This document shows, one piece after another, positions 17,102 through 24,948 of a DNA stretch of 41,246 bases. How positions within the stretch are numbered: the stretch's first letter is position 1; each line of letters begins with the position of its first letter. The position numbers and the translations under genes are program-made. Where the stretch lies: assembly GCA_024402655.1 (NCBI GenBank), contig JAKSTH010000007.1, forward strand, positions 1 to 41,246, given 5' to 3'. The notes below the pieces were generated by a model, which was not told the origin of the DNA, made no database searches, and was given only the letters and a program-made list of their open reading frames with translations. Source of the DNA: Treponema sp. GTDB taxonomy: Bacteria > Spirochaetota > Spirochaetia > Treponematales > Treponemataceae.

Positions 17102-18228
17102 TAGTAATTCATTGGCATAATTACATGAATGTAATCGCCAGCAGGTTCAGAACGCATAATTACAGCTTTTGTAATATTAGCTTCTTCATCATTCTGTGTT
17201 TCATTTACATTAAAATCAAATACAACATTTTCAGAATCAATTACTTTTAATGGTTCTGTAACATATGTAAAGTTTAAAGCCATTGAAATACTCTGACCAT
17301 CATATCTACATGGAATTTCTTCATCAGCATTACCAAGATCTGATTCTGGAGAAATAAGTTTTAATACACCAGAAGAGATTTTGAAAATAATTCTGCTTAC
17401 TTTTTTATCAACCATGATTGTTGTACGTTTTAAGGCAGCATCCAAATCTGCTTTATTTACCATAATTGATTTAGAAAGATTTTCAGGAATAACTTTCTGA
17501 TAGTTAGGGAACTGACCGTCAATTAAAACAGAACTGAATTCAATGTTTCCAAATTTAACAAAAATTGATTTATCAATTACTGCAATCTGAATATTTCCTT
17601 CATCAGCTGCATTTTTTAATACACATCCAAGAATTTTTGTAGGAATAATAGCTGGCTGGAAATCTGGTACATTAAATCCTGCTTTATTTACACAAGAAAG
17701 ACGACGACCATCTGTAGCAACCATTGTTAAAGTGTCTCCATTTTTTACAAAGTAAACACCTGTCATAAAATATCTGTTTTTATCATCAGAAACTGCAAAT
17801 GTTGTCTGACGAATCATTTCTTTAAATTCTTTTGCTGGTAATTCAAAGAAAGGAAGATTTTCTGAAGTTCCAATTTCTGGGAATTTATCTCCTGCCTGAC
17901 TCTTAAGCTGGAATTTTACTCTTTTAGAAATAGGTTTAATTGTTACACCAATATCTTCCTGAATAAATTCAATTTCTCCAGAAGGTAAAGAAGAAAGAAT
18001 ACTCATGAATTTATCACAGAAAATAGTTGTTCTACCTTCTTCCTGAATATCAACAGGAATCATTGTTGTAAATTTTAAAGTTGAATCTGTTGCTTTTATG
18101 ATTAATGTATTGTTTTCAGCAATAACAAGAATATTAGAAAGAATAGAAACAGGACTTTTATTTGTAATAACTTCCTGTGCAATTGAAATTTCTTTAATCA
18201 TTGCATCTCTATCGAATGTGAATTTCAT
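17101..18228 (-). CDS. dnaN: DNA polymerase III beta subunit (sliding clamp)
   Basis: A 375-aa ring-forming clamp that holds the replicative polymerase on DNA. The N-terminus MKFTFDRDAMIKEISIAQEV, the SNILVIAENNTLIIKATD segment near residues 31-48, and the C-terminal MRSEPAGDYIHVIMPMNY, close to the classical end of beta clamps, identify it. A strong GGGGGA ribosome-binding site precedes the ATG at 18228. It is separated from dnaA by a 237-bp region with DnaA boxes. Confidence 0.96.
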   Translation of the reverse strand: MKFTFDRDAMIKEISIAQEVITNKSPVSILSNILVIAENNTLIIKATDSTLKFTTMIPVDIQEEGRTTIFCDKFMSILSSLPSGEIEFIQEDIGVTIKPISKRVKFQLKSQAGDKFPEIGTSENLPFFELPAKEFKEMIRQTTFAVSDDKNRYFMTGVYFVKNGDTLTMVATDGRRLSCVNKAGFNVPDFQPAIIPTKILGCVLKNAADEGNIQIAVIDKSIFVKFGNIEFSSVLIDGQFPNYQKVIPENLSKSIMVNKADLDAALKRTTIMVDKKVSRIIFKISSGVLKLISPESDLGNADEEIPCRYDGQSISMALNFTYVTEPLKVIDSENVVFDFNVNETQNDEEANITKAVIMRSEPAGDYIHVIMPMNY

Positions 18229-18465
18229 TTATATCCCCCAATTTTGTTTTATTTATTTATTATAAATTCTTTAAATTCAATAATAATAATAATAAGTACT
18301 GTGAATTCTGTGGATAAGTTAATTAACTCTATATATTTAATAGAATTAGAATGTTTATAACTGAATCTTTTGAATTCACTTTTTATACACTTATTAACAT
18401 TTTACTCAATAATTATTAATTTATCCACAATTTTTAAGTGGTTATGCACTTTAAACTAACAATTA
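18229..18465. other. Candidate oriC, dnaA-dnaN intergenic region
   Basis: This AT-rich spacer holds two perfect DnaA boxes facing each other: TGTGGATAA at 18309-18317 and TTATCCACA at 18421-18429. Two weaker ones (TTATACACT at 18383-18391, TTATGCACT at 18442-18450) each differ from the consensus at two positions. Left of the first box lies a triplet run (18279-18296) and then a very AT-rich stretch (about 18241-18275), the layout of box, trio and unwinding element described for basal bacterial origins. The same spacer must carry the dnaN promoter; a TATAAT-like box on the minus strand lies near 18261-18266. Confidence 0.75.
18279..18299 (-). promoter_or_regulatory. DnaA-trio-like triplet run
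   Basis: AAT is repeated five times on the + strand (18279-18293) and followed by AAG. It sits 10 bp beyond the perfect DnaA box at 18309-18317 and borders an AT-rich stretch. DnaA-trios, repeats of 3'-(G/A)A(T/n)-5' next to a DnaA box, bind DnaA on single-stranded DNA at the start of unwinding. The polarity is judged by analogy with Bacillus subtilis. Confidence 0.5.
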
Positions 18466-19881
18466 TTATTTATGTTCCTTAATTTCTCTTATATAAAGAT
18501 TAATTTTATTATTAAGAGAAGAATCAAGTTTTATATTTTCTTTTACTTTTTCGTAGGCATGCATCATTGTTGTATGATCTTTGCCTCCAAATTCATTTCC
18601 AAGTTCTGTGAAGGAAATTTCTGTAATTTCTCTGGCAATATAAATAGCAATCTGTCTTGGAATGACAAATTTTTTATCTCTTTTTTTGCTTTTAAGATCA
18701 CTTACAGAAACCTGATAATTGTCGGCAATTACTTTTTGAATAATGTCGATGGAAATGTTTTCAACAGAATTAGATCCAACTAAATCTTTAAGCTGATTTT
18801 TTACAGTATCTAAATCTGGTGTTCCTCCAAAAAGTTCAACATAACCTAAAACTTTATTCAAAGCTGCTTCCAAATCTCTTACGTTTGTTTCAACATTTCT
18901 TGCAATAAAATCAATAATTTCAGAACTTAATTCTTTTTCATGAAGCTGCAGTTTTTTCTGAAGAATTGCAATTCGTGTTTCATAGTTAGGAGGCTGAAGA
19001 TCAATAGACAAACCATTAGAAAGTCGGCTTACAAGTCTGTCTGCCATTTTTTGAATTTCTTTTATAGGACGGTCACAGGTAAAAACCATTTGTGCATTTT
19101 TATCTGAAAGAGCATTAAATGTATAAAACAATTCTTCCTGAGTAGCTTCTTTTCCGCTTAAAAAGTGAATGTCATCAAGAAGAAGTACATCTAGATTTCT
19201 GTATTTATTTTTGAATTCATTTGGCTTTTTAGAAGCAAGAGATGAAGTAAATTCATTTGTAAAGTTTTCTGCTGATATATAACAGATTTTAAGCTTATCT
19301 GAATTGTTCTGATAAATATAATTACCAATGGCTTCCATAAGGTGAGTTTTACCAAGACCTGAACCACCATAAAAAAGAATTGGATTATATTTTTTACCAG
19401 GTTTTTCAGCTACAGCAACTGCTGCTTTATATGCATAGTCACTGTTTTCACCTGGAATAAAAGAGTCAAAAGTAAAATCTTCATTCAAAAGTGGATGTTT
19501 CTTTTTTAAAGTTTCTTTTACTTCTTCAACTTCTTTTTCAACTTTCTTTTCTGTTAAAGTTTCTGTTGTAAAATCATCATCATCATTTGACTGTTCAGAA
19601 TCATTTTCTTCTTTGCTTTCAACAATGAGATTAATTTTTATATTATTTTGTCCTGTTATTTCTCTGATTTTATTTTGAATGGTATTTATATAACCATTTT
19701 TGATCATGTTATAAGATAAAAATTCTGTTTTTACAGAAACAGTGATTGTATCTTTTGAATCTTCTACATAATCAAGATTGAACCATAAAAGAAAAGTATC
19801 CTCATCTTTTTTTGATATATAATCTTTATGAATTTCGTTCATTGCATAATTGAACGCTTCTTCGTAAATATGTCCTGCCAT
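18466..19881 (-). CDS. dnaA: Chromosomal replication initiator DnaA
   Basis: The AAA+ initiator that binds DnaA boxes and melts the origin. Domain I lies at the N-terminus, followed by an acidic low-complexity linker (about residues 95-140; repeated Asp/Glu/Lys). The ATPase has Walker A GGSGLGKTHL near 170-179, Walker B LLLDDIHFL near 233-241 and the sensor segment FTCDRP near 266. Domain IV carries the DnaA signature GGKDHTTMMHAYEKV near 440. I chose the ATG at 19879-19881 (471 aa) over a TTG 12 codons upstream because it starts the recognisable domain I, although its GGGGAT ribosome-binding site is a little distant. It is divergent from gyrB. Confidence 0.96.
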   Translation of the reverse strand: MAGHIYEEAFNYAMNEIHKDYISKKDEDTFLLWFNLDYVEDSKDTITVSVKTEFLSYNMIKNGYINTIQNKIREITGQNNIKINLIVESKEENDSEQSNDDDDFTTETLTEKKVEKEVEEVKETLKKKHPLLNEDFTFDSFIPGENSDYAYKAAVAVAEKPGKKYNPILFYGGSGLGKTHLMEAIGNYIYQNNSDKLKICYISAENFTNEFTSSLASKKPNEFKNKYRNLDVLLLDDIHFLSGKEATQEELFYTFNALSDKNAQMVFTCDRPIKEIQKMADRLVSRLSNGLSIDLQPPNYETRIAILQKKLQLHEKELSSEIIDFIARNVETNVRDLEAALNKVLGYVELFGGTPDLDTVKNQLKDLVGSNSVENISIDIIQKVIADNYQVSVSDLKSKKRDKKFVIPRQIAIYIAREITEISFTELGNEFGGKDHTTMMHAYEKVKENIKLDSSLNNKINLYIREIKEHK

Positions 19882-19939
19882 GTTTTTTATTATCCCCGAC
19901 TTCTTAAAAAATCGCAAGACTAACGAATGTGTGTTTTAA

Positions 19940-19968
19940 TTGAATTTTTCTTTATTATAGAGTAGAAT
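19940..19968 (+). promoter_or_regulatory. gyrB promoter
   Basis: TTGAAT (19940-19945), a 17-base spacer and TAGAAT (19963-19968) give a good sigma-70-type promoter reading toward gyrB, with a leader of about 110 bases. That leader contains a 9-bp long-range complementary pair (AAAATCTGT at 19987-19995, ACAGATTTT at 20037-20045). Confidence 0.6.
19954..19959 (-). promoter_or_regulatory. dnaA -10 box
   Basis: A perfect TATAAT on the minus strand (ATTATA on +) lies about 75 bp upstream of the dnaA ATG. Its -35 region is poor. The box falls inside the spacer of the divergent gyrB promoter, so the two promoters would occlude each other. Confidence 0.5.
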
Positions 19969-20084
19969 TGTATATTCCTATCTGTAAAAATCTGTACCTT
20001 TTTAGAGTTCGAGGGGAAAGAGTTCTGAATTAAAAAACAGATTTTATAAGTTTTGAAATAATTAAACATATTAAGGATATTGCC

Positions 20085-22085
20085 ATGTCAGCAGAAGACG
20101 AAAAAAAGAATTATGGTGCTGAAAACATTCAGGTTTTAAAAGGACTTGAAGCAGTTAGAAAAAGACCAGGTATGTATATTGGTTCAACTGGTCCAAGAGG
20201 TCTCCATCATCTGGTTTATGAAACTGTAGATAACTGTATTGATGAAGCAATGGCTGGTTATTGTGACAATATTATTGTTGCTCTTGAACAGAATGATATT
20301 GTACGTGTAGAAGATAATGGTCGTGGTATTCCTGTAGACATTCACCCAACAGAAAAAATTAGTGCCCTTGAACTTGTACTTACAAGACTTCATGCCGGTG
20401 GTAAATTTGATAAATCATCATATAAAGTTTCTGGTGGTTTACATGGTGTAGGTGTATCTTGTGTAAATGCTCTTTCAGATTGGCTTGAAGCTACAGTTTG
20501 TAGAGACGGTCATATTTATCATCAGAAATATGAAAGAGGTATTCCAAAAACAAAAGTAGAAATTATTGGAGATACAGACAAACACGGAACTACAATTCGC
20601 TGGAAGGCCGATAAAACAATTTTCAAAGAAACAACTCAGTATGATTACGATATTCTGATGAAACGTATGAAGGAACTTGCTTTCTTAAACAGTGGTATTG
20701 TAATTACTTTTAGAGATGAAAGACTTGAAACACCAAAAGAAGAAGTTCTTAAGTATGAAGGTGGTATTGTTCATTATGTAAAAGAATTGAACAAATCTGT
20801 AAAAAGCGATTTTTACTATCCTGAAGAACCAATCAATCTTTATGCAGAAAAAGATGATGTAATTGTTGATATTGCTTTCCAGTTTAATTCAACTCCAGAT
20901 GCAAATATTAATACTTATGTAAATGATATTAATACAATCGAAGGTGGTACTCATTTAGATGGTTTTAAATCTGCAGTAACTTTTACATTCAATAAGTTCC
21001 TGGAAAAATATCCTAAGATTCAGAAAAAACTTGAACTTACTAAAGCAGAAAAAGAAAAGGCTAAAAAAGCAGGAAAAGAAATTGATTTTGAAAAACTTAA
21101 AGGTGAAGACTGTCTTGCCGGACTAACGGTAGTTATTTCAACTAAAGTTCCAGAACCTCAGTTTGAAGGTCAGACAAAAACTAAACTTGGAAATACAGAA
21201 GTAAGAACAATTGTAGACTCTCTTGTAAAAGACAGACTTACATTACTTTTTGAACAGAATCCTTCAGTTGCAGAAGCTATACTTACAAAGGTTGCTTCAG
21301 AAGCTGCTGCCCGAATTTCTGCACAGAAAGCAAAAGAAAACAGTCGTAAAAAGAGTCTTGGTGACGGTTTTGGTTTGCCAGCAAAACTTGCAGACTGTTC
21401 ATTAAAAAATCCTGAATTATGCGAAGTTTACATAGTCGAAGGTGATTCTGCTGGTGGTTCTGCCAAAAAGGGTAGAGATCCTAAAACACAGGCTATTCTT
21501 CCACTTTGGGGAAAAATGCTTAATGTAGAAAAAGTTCGTGCAGATAAAGTTATGAATAACGATAAACTGGAACCTGTTATTGCTACATTAGGTGCTGGTT
21601 TTGGAAAAGATTTTAATATAGAAAAACTTAGATATCATAAAATCGTTATTATGGCCGATGCCGATGTCGACGGTTCTCATATTCGTACTTTGCTTTTAAC
21701 TTTCTTCTTCAGATATATGCCACAGCTTATTGAAAATGGTTATGTATATCTTGCTATGCCACCTTTATTTAAAATTGAAAGTGGTAAAGGTAAAAACAAA
21801 AAAGTTATTTATACATACACAGATGAAGAACAGGAAGCTGCATTAGCAAGTCTTGGCGATGACAGAAACAATGCAGAAGTTCAGCGTTATAAAGGTCTTG
21901 GTGAAATGGATGGAAATCAGCTTTGGGAAACTACAATGGATCCTGCAAACAGAAAAATGCGTGTTGTAACAATTCCAGATGCAGAAGCTGCAGACAGAAT
22001 TTTTACAGTATGTATGGGTGAAGAAGTAGAACCAAGACGTCAGTTCATTGAAGAAAATTCAAGTTACGCAAATCTTGATATTTAG
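20085..22085 (+). CDS. gyrB: DNA gyrase subunit B
   Basis: The 666-aa ATPase subunit of gyrase, which introduces negative supercoils. The GHKL ATP site is seen as VDNCIDEAMAG near residues 47-57, EDNGRGIPVDIHP near 76-88 and GGLHGVGVSCVNALS near 117-131. The Toprim domain has EGDSAGGSAKKGRD near 452-465 and MADADVDGSHIRTLLLTFFF near 523-542, and the tail has RYKGLGEMDGNQLWETTMDP. A lysine-rich insertion (about residues 322-345, KAEKEKAKKAGKE) lies in the transducer domain. AAGGA precedes the ATG by 7 bases. It forms an operon with gyrA, 58 bp downstream. Confidence 0.97.
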   Translation: MSAEDEKKNYGAENIQVLKGLEAVRKRPGMYIGSTGPRGLHHLVYETVDNCIDEAMAGYCDNIIVALEQNDIVRVEDNGRGIPVDIHPTEKISALELVLTRLHAGGKFDKSSYKVSGGLHGVGVSCVNALSDWLEATVCRDGHIYHQKYERGIPKTKVEIIGDTDKHGTTIRWKADKTIFKETTQYDYDILMKRMKELAFLNSGIVITFRDERLETPKEEVLKYEGGIVHYVKELNKSVKSDFYYPEEPINLYAEKDDVIVDIAFQFNSTPDANINTYVNDINTIEGGTHLDGFKSAVTFTFNKFLEKYPKIQKKLELTKAEKEKAKKAGKEIDFEKLKGEDCLAGLTVVISTKVPEPQFEGQTKTKLGNTEVRTIVDSLVKDRLTLLFEQNPSVAEAILTKVASEAAARISAQKAKENSRKKSLGDGFGLPAKLADCSLKNPELCEVYIVEGDSAGGSAKKGRDPKTQAILPLWGKMLNVEKVRADKVMNNDKLEPVIATLGAGFGKDFNIEKLRYHKIVIMADADVDGSHIRTLLLTFFFRYMPQLIENGYVYLAMPPLFKIESGKGKNKKVIYTYTDEEQEAALASLGDDRNNAEVQRYKGLGEMDGNQLWETTMDPANRKMRVVTIPDAEAADRIFTVCMGEEVEPRRQFIEENSSYANLDI

Positions 22086-22143
22086 TGAAAGGTTAATAAA
22101 TAATAAAAAAACTAATGAATGTTAGTTAATAACTAAGGAATAG

Positions 22144-24630
22144 ATGATGGAAGAATATAAAACAGAAGCTGGTGGAACAGTAATTAAAATCCCAATTGAG
22201 GATGAAGTAAAACAGGCATATATTGACTACTCAATGTCTGTAATTGTTCAGCGTGCACTTCCAGATGTTCGCGATGGTCTTAAACCTGTACATCGCCGAA
22301 TTATGTATGCAATGGACACACTTCATCTTGCTTCAAGTGGTAAAACAAAAAAATGTGCTACCATCGTTGGTGAAGTTCTTGGTCACTATCACCCACATGG
22401 AGATGCTTCGGTTTATGATGCACTTGTTCGTCTTGGACAGGACTTTGCACAGCGATATACAACAGTAACTCCACAGGGAAACTTTGGTACAATTGCCGGT
22501 GACCCAGCTGCTGCTTACCGTTATACAGAAGCTAAAATGTCTAAAATCACAGAAGAAATGGTTGATGACATTAATAAGCAGACTGTTGATATGGTTCGCA
22601 ACTTTGATGATACAACAGAAGAACCTGCTGTACTTCCTGCAAAATTCCCATTCCTTCTTTGTAATGGTACAACAGGTATTGCTGTAGGTATGGCTACAAA
22701 TATGCCTACTCACAACTTAAGAGAAGTTGCTGCAGCAATTAGTGCTTATATTGATAATAAAGACATTACTATTCCAGAATTAATGCAGTACATAAAAGGA
22801 CCAGACTTTCCAACAGGTGGTTTAATCTATGGTACTTCTGGAATTAAAAAAGCATATGAAACAGGACGTGGTAAAATTGTAATCCGTTCTAAGTTCATGA
22901 TTGAAACAGACAAATCTGGTCGTGAATCTATTGTATTTACAGAAGTTCCTTATGGTGTAAATACAACAAATATTATCAACAAAGTTAAAGAACTTATTCG
23001 CGATAAAGAAATTGAAGGTATTACAAATGCCAACGATGAATCTTCTGACCGAACAGGTATGCGTCTTGTAATTGATTTAAAGAAAGGTGCAATTACTAAA
23101 ATCGTTCTTAATCAGTTATTTGCAAAAACAGATTTACAGTCTAACTTTGGTGTAATTAATCTTGCTCTTGTTCCAGTATTAAAAGAAGATGGAAAAACAA
23201 GATATCTTAAACCTTCAATCTTAAATCTTAAACAGATAATAGAATATTTTGTTAATCATCGTGATGAAGTAATTACCCGCAGAACTATTTATGATTTGCA
23301 GGTAGCAAAAAAACGAATGCACATTTTGGAAGCTTTAATTACAGCAATTAATAATATTGATGAAGTAATTAAAATTATCCGTGGCAGCCGTGATACAGAA
23401 GATGCAAAAAATCAGTTGATGGCAAGATTTACATTTGATGATGAACAGGCTCAGGCAATTGTAGATATGCAGCTTAAACGCCTTACACATCTTCAGATTG
23501 AAGATCTTCAGAAGGAAATTAAAGAACTCCAGGCTTGGATTGATTATCTTCAGGATCTTCTTGATCATCATGAAAAGATTCTTGAACTTATTAAAACTGA
23601 TACAAACCAGCTTGCTGAAAAGTATGGTGATGACAGACGTACAGAAATTGTTTTGAATGAAGTTGAAGCAATTAATGTAGAAGATATGATTAAGGAAGAA
23701 GACGTAGTTGTTATGATTTCTAAACTTGGTTATATCAAACGTGTTGCTGTATCTAAATACAAGAAACAGGGAAGGGGAGGAACTGGAAGTAACAGTACAG
23801 CGCTCCTTGAAAATGATTATATAAATCAGCTGTTTATTGGTTCAACAAAAGAAATGCTGTTGTTCATTACAAACGCAGGTAAAGCTTACTGGATTAAGAT
23901 TCATGAAATTCCAGAAGCAGAAAAAACAAGTCGTGGTTCAAATATCAAAGGTATTTTACAGGTTGGACCAGATGAAGAAATTACAACAATTGTTGCGCTT
24001 AAAGAATTCTCAGAAGATCAGTATCTGTTTATGACAACTGCAAAGGGTGTTGTTAAGAAGGTTAAGACTTCAGAATTTACAAATGCAAAAACAAGAGGAA
24101 TTATTGGAATTAAACTTAATGACGGAGATAAATTAATTAGTGCCGTTAAGACTTCTGGTAATTCTGAAGTAATGATGGTTTCACGCTGTGGTAAAGCTTT
24201 GAGAATTTCTGAAGACACAGTAAGAACTATGGGTAGAGCAAGCTGCGGTATTAAAGGAATGAAGCTTGCAGAAGGTGATGAAATTGCAGCAGCCGTAGAA
24301 GTTAAGGATGATTCAAATATTATTCTTCTTACTGAAAAAGGTTATGGAAAAAGAATTTCATTTGAACACTTCTCTATTCATGGAAGAGGAACTGGTGGTC
24401 AGAGAATCTTTGGTAACACAGAAGCAAAGGGTGAAATTATTGGAGCCCTTGATGTTAAAGAAAAAGATGAAGTTGTATGTATGACAAGTCAGGGAAAAAC
24501 TTTAAGATTCAAAGCTTCTGAAATCAAAGAACAGGGACAGGGTGCTTCTGGAGTTAAGATGGTAAAGGTAACTGAGCCAGATTATCTTGTTGGAATCGAC
24601 AAAGTTCAGGATAAAGATGAAGATAATTAA
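22144..24630 (+). CDS. gyrA: DNA gyrase subunit A
   Basis: The 828-aa cleavage-religation subunit of gyrase. The catalytic tyrosine is Tyr127 in AAYRYTEAKM; the quinolone-determining segment is HPHGDASVYDALVRLGQ at residues 83-99. The GyrA box that marks a true gyrase rather than topoisomerase IV is QGRGGTG near 542-548, and six C-terminal beta-pinwheel blades follow. At the position equivalent to E. coli Ser83 there is alanine (Ala88), with Ser89 at position 84 and Asp92 at position 87. AAGGA lies upstream, with two adjacent ATG codons (22144 and 22147) as possible starts. It is followed by the gene-free origin block. Confidence 0.97.
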   Translation: MMEEYKTEAGGTVIKIPIEDEVKQAYIDYSMSVIVQRALPDVRDGLKPVHRRIMYAMDTLHLASSGKTKKCATIVGEVLGHYHPHGDASVYDALVRLGQDFAQRYTTVTPQGNFGTIAGDPAAAYRYTEAKMSKITEEMVDDINKQTVDMVRNFDDTTEEPAVLPAKFPFLLCNGTTGIAVGMATNMPTHNLREVAAAISAYIDNKDITIPELMQYIKGPDFPTGGLIYGTSGIKKAYETGRGKIVIRSKFMIETDKSGRESIVFTEVPYGVNTTNIINKVKELIRDKEIEGITNANDESSDRTGMRLVIDLKKGAITKIVLNQLFAKTDLQSNFGVINLALVPVLKEDGKTRYLKPSILNLKQIIEYFVNHRDEVITRRTIYDLQVAKKRMHILEALITAINNIDEVIKIIRGSRDTEDAKNQLMARFTFDDEQAQAIVDMQLKRLTHLQIEDLQKEIKELQAWIDYLQDLLDHHEKILELIKTDTNQLAEKYGDDRRTEIVLNEVEAINVEDMIKEEDVVVMISKLGYIKRVAVSKYKKQGRGGTGSNSTALLENDYINQLFIGSTKEMLLFITNAGKAYWIKIHEIPEAEKTSRGSNIKGILQVGPDEEITTIVALKEFSEDQYLFMTTAKGVVKKVKTSEFTNAKTRGIIGIKLNDGDKLISAVKTSGNSEVMMVSRCGKALRISEDTVRTMGRASCGIKGMKLAEGDEIAAAVEVKDDSNIILLTEKGYGKRISFEHFSIHGRGTGGQRIFGNTEAKGEIIGALDVKEKDEVVCMTSQGKTLRFKASEIKEQGQGASGVKMVKVTEPDYLVGIDKVQDKDEDN

Positions 24631-24701
24631 TGTAACTCTATATAATACAAAGAATTACAATAGTTGTAACAACAATTTTTCAGATTTATTCTGATTTGAA
24701 G

Positions 24702-24730
24702 TTGACAAAGTGTTTTTTTTACTAAATAAT
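24702..24730 (+). promoter_or_regulatory. Promoter of candidate small RNA
   Basis: A perfect -35 box TTGACA (24702-24707), a 17-base spacer and AATAAT (24725-24730) lie downstream of gyrA, with no gene following. A second perfect TATAAT at 24754-24759 lacks a -35 partner. Confidence 0.6.
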
Positions 24731-24736
24731 AGGACT

Positions 24737-24816
24737 TCGGGTGAACTAGAGTTTATAATAGTTTAGGGAAACAATACATCAGGCAGGCTGATTGCTTTTT
24801 AGCAGTCAGCCTTTTT
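24737..24816 (+). ncRNA. Candidate small RNA between gyrA and the DnaA box cluster
   Basis: A transcript started at the promoter above and stopped at the terminator below would be about 80 nt. It could fold a 7-bp hairpin with one G-U pair (TGAACTA 24742-24748 with TAGTTTA 24759-24765), then the terminator stem. No open reading frame of note is present and I recognise no known RNA family. Start position is estimated from the -10 box. Confidence 0.45.
24785..24816 (+). terminator. Rho-independent terminator
   Basis: AGGCTGATTGC (24785-24795) pairs with GCAGTCAGCCT (24802-24812) over 11 bp with one G-U wobble, around a TTTTTA loop, and is followed by a T run. It would end the candidate small RNA and any read-through from gyrA before the origin elements. 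Confidence 0.85.
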
Positions 24817-24832
24817 AATTTTAAATACACAA

Positions 24833-24922
24833 TGTGGATAAGTGTTTTAAGTTATCCACAATTTATTCACCAATGTGGATAAGTTATAAAAAGTAATCCA
24901 CAATTCCCACAAGTTATCCACA
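24833..24922. repeat. Cluster of five DnaA boxes
   Basis: TGTGGATAA at 24833-24841 and 24874-24882 (minus-strand boxes), and TTATCCACA at 24852-24860 and 24914-24922 (plus strand), are all perfect. TAATCCACA at 24894-24902 has one mismatch. Start-to-start distances are 19, 22, 20 and 20 bp, close to two helical turns, so all boxes lie on about one face of the DNA. This is denser and stronger than the dnaA-dnaN set, and directly adjoins the parS array. Confidence 0.88.
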
Positions 24923-24948
24923 ATTAAAACAAACAGTTTAATGGCTTT

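Noticed and set aside
18279-18299. Phase-variable triplet microsatellite
   Set aside because: It is short, lies in the origin spacer rather than in a coding or promoter-spacer position, and fits a DnaA-trio role better.
18472-18783. Antisense reading frame of 103 codons inside dnaA
   Set aside because: Its product is Phe/Ile/Asn-rich with no family resemblance, and dnaA domain IV is unmistakable on the other strand.
19882-19917. TTG start extending dnaA by 12 codons
   Set aside because: The extension is Lys/Phe-rich, lies outside the usual domain I, and the ATG downstream is a normal start.
22333-22713. Antisense reading frame of 126 codons inside gyrA
   Set aside because: Cys/Ser/His-rich shadow of the conserved gyrA catalytic region; no ribosome-binding site or homology signal.
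24655-24700. Terminator directly after gyrA
   Set aside because: The TTACAA/TTGTAA and TCAGA/TCTGA stems are only 5-6 bp and AT-rich; the strong terminator is at 24785-24816.
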